Assembly (NCBI GenBank): GCA_030689795.1
Contig: JAUYEO010000076.1
Coordinates: 1-7,238, forward strand
DNA length: 7,238 nucleotides
Source of the DNA: Desulfobacterales bacterium
Lineage (GTDB): Bacteria; Desulfobacterota; Desulfobacteria; Desulfobacterales; RPRI01
Direction: 5' to 3'
The translations under genes and the position numbers were made by a program. The notes under the pieces were generated by a model. It saw only the letters and a list, made by a program, of their open reading frames with translations, was not told where the DNA came from and ran no database searches. Each line of letters opens with the position of its first letter. Within the stretch, counting starts at the first letter, position 1. Positions 5,350 to 7,238 of the stretch are shown in pieces.

Positions 5350-5414
5350 ATATTCAGCCACAGATTCACACAGATGAACGCAGATAGATTTAAATACAAA
5401 GAAAAAAATATCAG
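5345..5414. repeat. Half copy of the inverted-repeat element, overlapping the carD stop
   Basis: AGTAAATATTCAGCCACAG and the following decamers (CACAGATTCA and so on) match the left arm and interior of 1492-1699 with few differences through 'TTTAAATACA.AGAAA' and 'AATATCAGT'. The CCGCC hairpin and right arm are missing. The carD TAA is at 5347-5349, within the element's first five bases (AGTAA). Confidence 0.75.
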
Positions 5415-5434
5415 TGGTGATAAGCAAAACATAA

Positions 5435-5522
5435 ACCAGAGACCAGAAACCGGGGTGGATTAAACCACGAAGGCCACGAAGAACACGAAGGGATCCGCCT
5501 GCGGCGAAGTGGATAGGGAAAA
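5435..5522. repeat. ACCAGAR heptamers and CCACGAAGG nonamers before rluD
   Basis: ACCAGAG and ACCAGAA (5435-5448) are followed at 5465-5491 by three exact-phase nonamers (CCACGAAGG, CCACGAAGA, ACACGAAGG). A CCGCCTGCGGCG word (about 5495-5506) and GTGGATAGGGAAAAG lead into the rluD start. The whole 173 bp between carD and rluD is repeat-derived; I see no promoter there. Confidence 0.82.
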
Positions 5523-6494
5523 GTGAATGGTGATTTTGTTATTTGTGCTGACGAATCTGCTTCAGGGCAGCGTCTTGACGTGGTTGTCTCCTCATTAATT
5601 CCTTCCTGCTCAAGGTCCATTGCCGCTTCCCTCATTCTGCACGGAAAAATAACCGTACAGGATAATGTAAAAAAACCCGGATACAGAGTAAAATACGGCG
5701 ATAAGATATCCGGGACAATTCCCGATCCGGAGCCTGTCAGGTACCTTCCCGAACCTATTGAATTGAATGTCCTGCACGAGGACGCGGATATTATAGTAAT
5801 AAACAAACCGCCTGGCATAGTTGTCCATCCCGCGCCAGGTCATTATTCGGGGACTCTTGTCAATGCTCTCTTGTATCATTGCCCGGACCTCCCTGGAATA
5901 GGGGGCGAAATAAGGCCGGGGATTGTTCACAGGCTTGATAAGGATACGTCAGGAGTGCTTGTTGTTGCAAAGAATGATGCCTCCCTCACGTCTCTTGCAT
6001 ATCAGTTCAGGGAAAGAAAGATCAGGAAAAAGTATCTCGCCCTTGTTCATGGAAGCATGGAACAGGATTCAGGCTCAATTGCTTTTCCAATAGGAAGGCA
6101 TCCATCTGATAGAAAAAAAATGTCCGTATTAACACGCAAACCGAGAATGGCGGAAACCGCCTGGGAGGTTGCGGAACGTTTTGAGACAGCAACACTGATC
6201 AGGATAGATCTTAAAACAGGCCGCACCCATCAGATAAGGGTTCACTGCGCAGCAATCAGGCATCCTGTTGCGGGAGACCTGGTTTATGGCGGCAGATTAA
6301 AATCATCTGAAAAATCAAAGGTGAAAGAGTCCGCCTCTGACGGATTGAGATCGGCAAAAAGGCAGATGCTTCATGCCTGGAGAATAAGATTCAACCATCC
6401 CGGCACAAAGAAAACAATTGAATTTGAAGCGCCTGTTCCGGATGATATGGCGGAACTGATATCGGAACTGAAGAAACTTAAATCATTCCCTTGA
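5523..6494 (+). CDS. rluD: RluA/RluD-family 23S rRNA pseudouridine synthase
   Basis: Isomerises specific uridines in large-subunit rRNA to pseudouridine; RluD acts on helix 69 in E. coli. Seen in 323 residues: an N-terminal S4 RNA-binding domain (about 15-72), the catalytic motif HRLDKDTSG (136-144) with nucleophile Asp139, KKYLALVHG (169-177), GRTHQIRVH (233-241), HPVAGDLVYGG (247-257) and QMLHAWRIRFNHPGT (281-294). Length and domains fit RluD, though exact target specificity is inferred. The GTG at 5523 has an AGGG about 6 nt upstream and yields the normal N-terminus (residues 'DFVICADESASGQRLDVVV'). That GTG lies in the word AAAAGTGAATGG, one base off the GTGAATAG repeat. Its 3' end overlaps a convergent rnfA-like fragment by 17 bp. 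Confidence 0.93.
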   Translation: MNGDFVICADESASGQRLDVVVSSLIPSCSRSIAASLILHGKITVQDNVKKPGYRVKYGDKISGTIPDPEPVRYLPEPIELNVLHEDADIIVINKPPGIVVHPAPGHYSGTLVNALLYHCPDLPGIGGEIRPGIVHRLDKDTSGVLVVAKNDASLTSLAYQFRERKIRKKYLALVHGSMEQDSGSIAFPIGRHPSDRKKMSVLTRKPRMAETAWEVAERFETATLIRIDLKTGRTHQIRVHCAAIRHPVAGDLVYGGRLKSSEKSKVKESASDGLRSAKRQMLHAWRIRFNHPGTKKTIEFEAPVPDDMAELISELKKLKSFP

Positions 6495-6615
6495 AGGCAA
6501 AGAAAGCGAGAGACAGCAGCCCAGCAGTGGCAAGTCCTATCGAAGTATCCTGAAGCGGTTTCGGAACCCTTGCAAGAAGTATCCGCTCACGCACTCCTGC
6601 AAAAAGGATGAGCTT
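6478..6615 (-). pseudogene. 3' remnant of an rnfA/nqrE-like electron-transport membrane subunit
   Basis: Reading the minus strand from 6615 to the TAA at 6480-6478 gives 45 codons, with a TGA immediately upstream (6618-6616). The peptide contains LILFAGVRERILLARVPKPL and ends LATAGLLSLAFFAFKGMI. This matches the C-terminus of RnfA (E. coli RsxA ends with the pattern 'LFAAIRERL...VP.PF...IALITAGLMSLAFMGFSG'), an inner-membrane subunit of the ion-pumping Rnf complex (ferredoxin:NAD+ oxidoreductase). A full RnfA has about 190 residues; the first three quarters are absent, and neither frame nor hydrophobic pattern continues to the right on the minus strand. The join lies near 6612-6620. The identification rests on pattern memory; NqrE is the close alternative. 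It is probably non-functional. Confidence 0.65.
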
Positions 6616-6668
6616 TCAAGAATATTTTTCGATAAAATAAATATCATGCAAGCTTAACCAATGATGTT

Positions 6669-6696
6669 GGATCACCTCCAAAAGAGTCGGTGATCC
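6669..6696 (+). promoter_or_regulatory. Hairpin whose 5' arm copies the 16S rRNA 3' tail
   Basis: GGATCACC (6669-6676) pairs perfectly with GGTGATCC (6689-6696) over a 12-nt loop. The surrounding GTTGGATCACCTCC (6666-6679) is identical to the last bases of bacterial 16S rRNA, including the anti-Shine-Dalgarno CCTCC. CCTCC at 6675-6679 could also pair with GGAGG at 6747-6751, just upstream of a short ORF. Function unknown; see findings. Confidence 0.4.
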
Positions 6697-6731
6697 TGTG
6701 AGGATTCAATCCTGGAATCCTGGACCCCTTT

Positions 6732-6754
6732 CTCCCAACTAAATTGGGAGGAGA
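6732..6754 (+). promoter_or_regulatory. Shine-Dalgarno partly held in a hairpin
   Basis: CTCCCAA (6732-6738) pairs with TTGGGAG (6744-6750) around a 5-nt loop. The 3' arm forms part of the strong ribosome-binding sequence GGGAGGAG (6746-6753), which stands 7 nt before ATG at 6761. Such an arrangement would limit ribosome access unless the hairpin opens. Period-8 words (GAGGATTCAATCCTGGAATCC, about 6700-6720) lie just before it. Confidence 0.4.
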
Positions 6755-6760
6755 ACTATA

Positions 6761-6850
6761 ATGTTTTATCAATTTAATTTTGTTGACAATAAGTTTTTGT
6801 TTTGGTTAATATCACACGTCCAAGGTGAGCTGTATGGGTTTGAGTCTTAA
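6761..6850 (+). CDS. Possible 29-residue leader-type ORF, function unknown
   Basis: ATG at 6761 follows the excellent ribosome-binding site GGGAGGAG (6746-6753) and runs 29 codons to TAA at 6848-6850. Nine of the 29 residues are aromatic (six Phe, two Tyr, one Trp), partly because the DNA is T-rich. I recognise no family. It ends 142 nt before the POTRA gene start and overlaps the promoter-like site at 6783-6812, so it may be a chance ORF, a remnant, or a regulatory leader peptide. The Shine-Dalgarno is the only positive evidence. Confidence 0.22.
   Translation: MFYQFNFVDNKFLFWLISHVQGELYGFES
6783..6812 (+). promoter_or_regulatory. Sigma70-type promoter candidate
   Basis: A consensus -35 box TTGACA (6783-6788) is separated by 18 nt from TAATAT (6807-6812), which matches 4 of 6 bases of the -10 consensus. 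The predicted start near 6819 would give a leader of roughly 170 nt that contains the hairpin at 6889-6974 and ends at the POTRA gene. Confidence 0.5.
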
Positions 6851-6868
6851 ACTATAAATAACGGCTCC

Positions 6869-6974
6869 TAACCCCGATAAACGGGATAAGTACCTTCACG
6901 AAGTAATTTTCTGCCACTCTTTTCAGTACCCCCTTGAGGCGTAGAAATGAGCAGAAGATTATTTCTAAGGTACT
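6869..6974. repeat. Tag plus large hairpin, copy 2, immediately upstream of the POTRA gene
   Basis: The 23-nt tag 6869-6891 (core CCCCGATAAACGGG) is the exact reverse complement of 4566-4588. It is followed by AGTACCTT (6889-6896) pairing with AAGGTACT (6967-6974), and by GAAGTAATTTTCTGC (6900-6914) pairing with GCAGAAGATTATTTC (6951-6965) through 13 standard pairs and two positions that become G-U pairs in RNA. The 36-nt apical part (6915-6950) is variable relative to copy 1. The structure ends 8 nt before the GGAGG of the next gene. Confidence 0.78.
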
Positions 6975-6992
6975 AATAACATGGAGGTCCCT

Positions 6993-7238
6993 GTGAAAAT
7001 AAGAGTTGTACGGTTATTGGTTTTGGTGTTTTTAACCGCATTCGGTCTTTTTTATAATGCGGATGTGGTCGAGTGCGGCGACAAGAAGGAAGGAGAAACG
7101 GAAGCAAACGGCGATGCCGTCTCTATCAGGGATATTGTGATTACCGGCAACACGGTTATCGATTCCGAAACCCTCAATAAACTGGTTGAGCCGTACAAAA
7201 ACAAAGACCTTTCGATGGAAGAGATGAGCAAGGTGACC
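6993..7238 (+). CDS. Secreted POTRA-domain protein, probable ShlB/FhaC-type (TpsB) outer-membrane transporter; 3' truncated
   Basis: Eighty-two residues are visible. Residues 1-21 form a signal sequence: Lys2, Arg4 and Arg7, then a hydrophobic core LLVLVFLTAFGLFY. A short charged linker (about 29-42) precedes a POTRA-like segment beginning SIRDIVITGNTVI (44-56), with ETLNKLVEPYKNKDLSMEEM at 59-78. The pattern 'I..I.i.Gnt....~l~~l...y.~~~ls...l' is that of the first POTRA domain of two-partner-secretion transporters (POTRA_2, ShlB type), which recognise an exported partner in the periplasm. The beta-barrel would lie beyond the window. I chose GTG at 6993 because GGAGG (6983-6987) sits 5 nt upstream; an in-frame ATG at 6981 overlaps that site and is less likely. 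'VVEC' at 25-28 is a poor lipobox (Glu before Cys). BamA/TamA-like proteins are alternatives. Confidence 0.7.
   Translation, partial: MKIRVVRLLVLVFLTAFGLFYNADVVECGDKKEGETEANGDAVSIRDIVITGNTVIDSETLNKLVEPYKNKDLSMEEMSKVT

Noticed and set aside
6666..6679. Fragment of a 16S rRNA gene
   Set aside because: Identity stops at 14 nt; upstream bases do not resemble the conserved helix 45 region of 16S rRNA.
6500..6990. Transposase or phage gene explaining the rnfA truncation
   Set aside because: No ORF with recognisable transposase or integrase motifs exists in either strand of this interval.

Overview
The window looks like bacterial chromosome at roughly 40-45% G+C by eye. The gene order is housekeeping: ispE, tRNA-Gln(UUG), prs, rplY (long CTC-type bL25), pth, a CarD-family regulator and an RluD-type pseudouridine synthase, all on the + strand. 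This order, the long L25, the stand-alone CarD, an rnfA-like remnant and the style of the dispersed repeats point to Desulfobacterota, most likely Desulfobacterales. That assignment is inference from gene content, not a database match.

Layout. Positions 2-115 are the 3' end of a gene, probably a PDZ-domain (HtrA/Deg-like) protease. A repeat patch follows, then ispE (354-1187, TTG start), a second patch, tRNA-Gln (1386-1460), a nested inverted-repeat element (1492-1699) and prs (1716-2654). Positions 2655-3068 hold only repeats and a MITE-like element. rplY and pth (3069-4310) form a tight two-gene unit, probably closed by the terminator at 4446-4483. Positions 4311-4788 carry heptamer repeats, the terminator, a long hairpin, a second inverted-repeat element and a palindrome before carD (4789-5349). 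A 173-bp repeat patch separates carD from rluD (5523-6494). Next come a broken rnfA-like 3' fragment on the minus strand (6478-6615), an unusual leader-like stretch (6666-6974) and the start of a secreted POTRA-domain protein (6993 to the window end) that resembles two-partner-secretion/ShlB-type transporters.

Functionally, ispE makes isoprenoid precursors (MEP pathway) and prs makes PRPP for nucleotides. rplY, pth, rluD and tRNA-Gln serve translation, and CarD acts on RNA polymerase at promoters. The genes share general growth physiology and do not form one pathway.

The striking part is between the genes. Almost every intergenic patch is built from short degenerate tandem repeats with a strict integer period of 7, 8, 9 or 10 nt. 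The words differ from patch to patch, but most units vary by substitution while the period is held. These are interleaved with CCGCC/GGCGG hairpins (7-bp stems, usually 7-nt loops) and with elements having 12- to 26-nt terminal inverted repeats, one nested in another. Several start or stop codons (ends of the PDZ gene and carD, start of rluD) lie inside or on the edge of repeat words. I saw no CRISPR array, transposase or phage gene.
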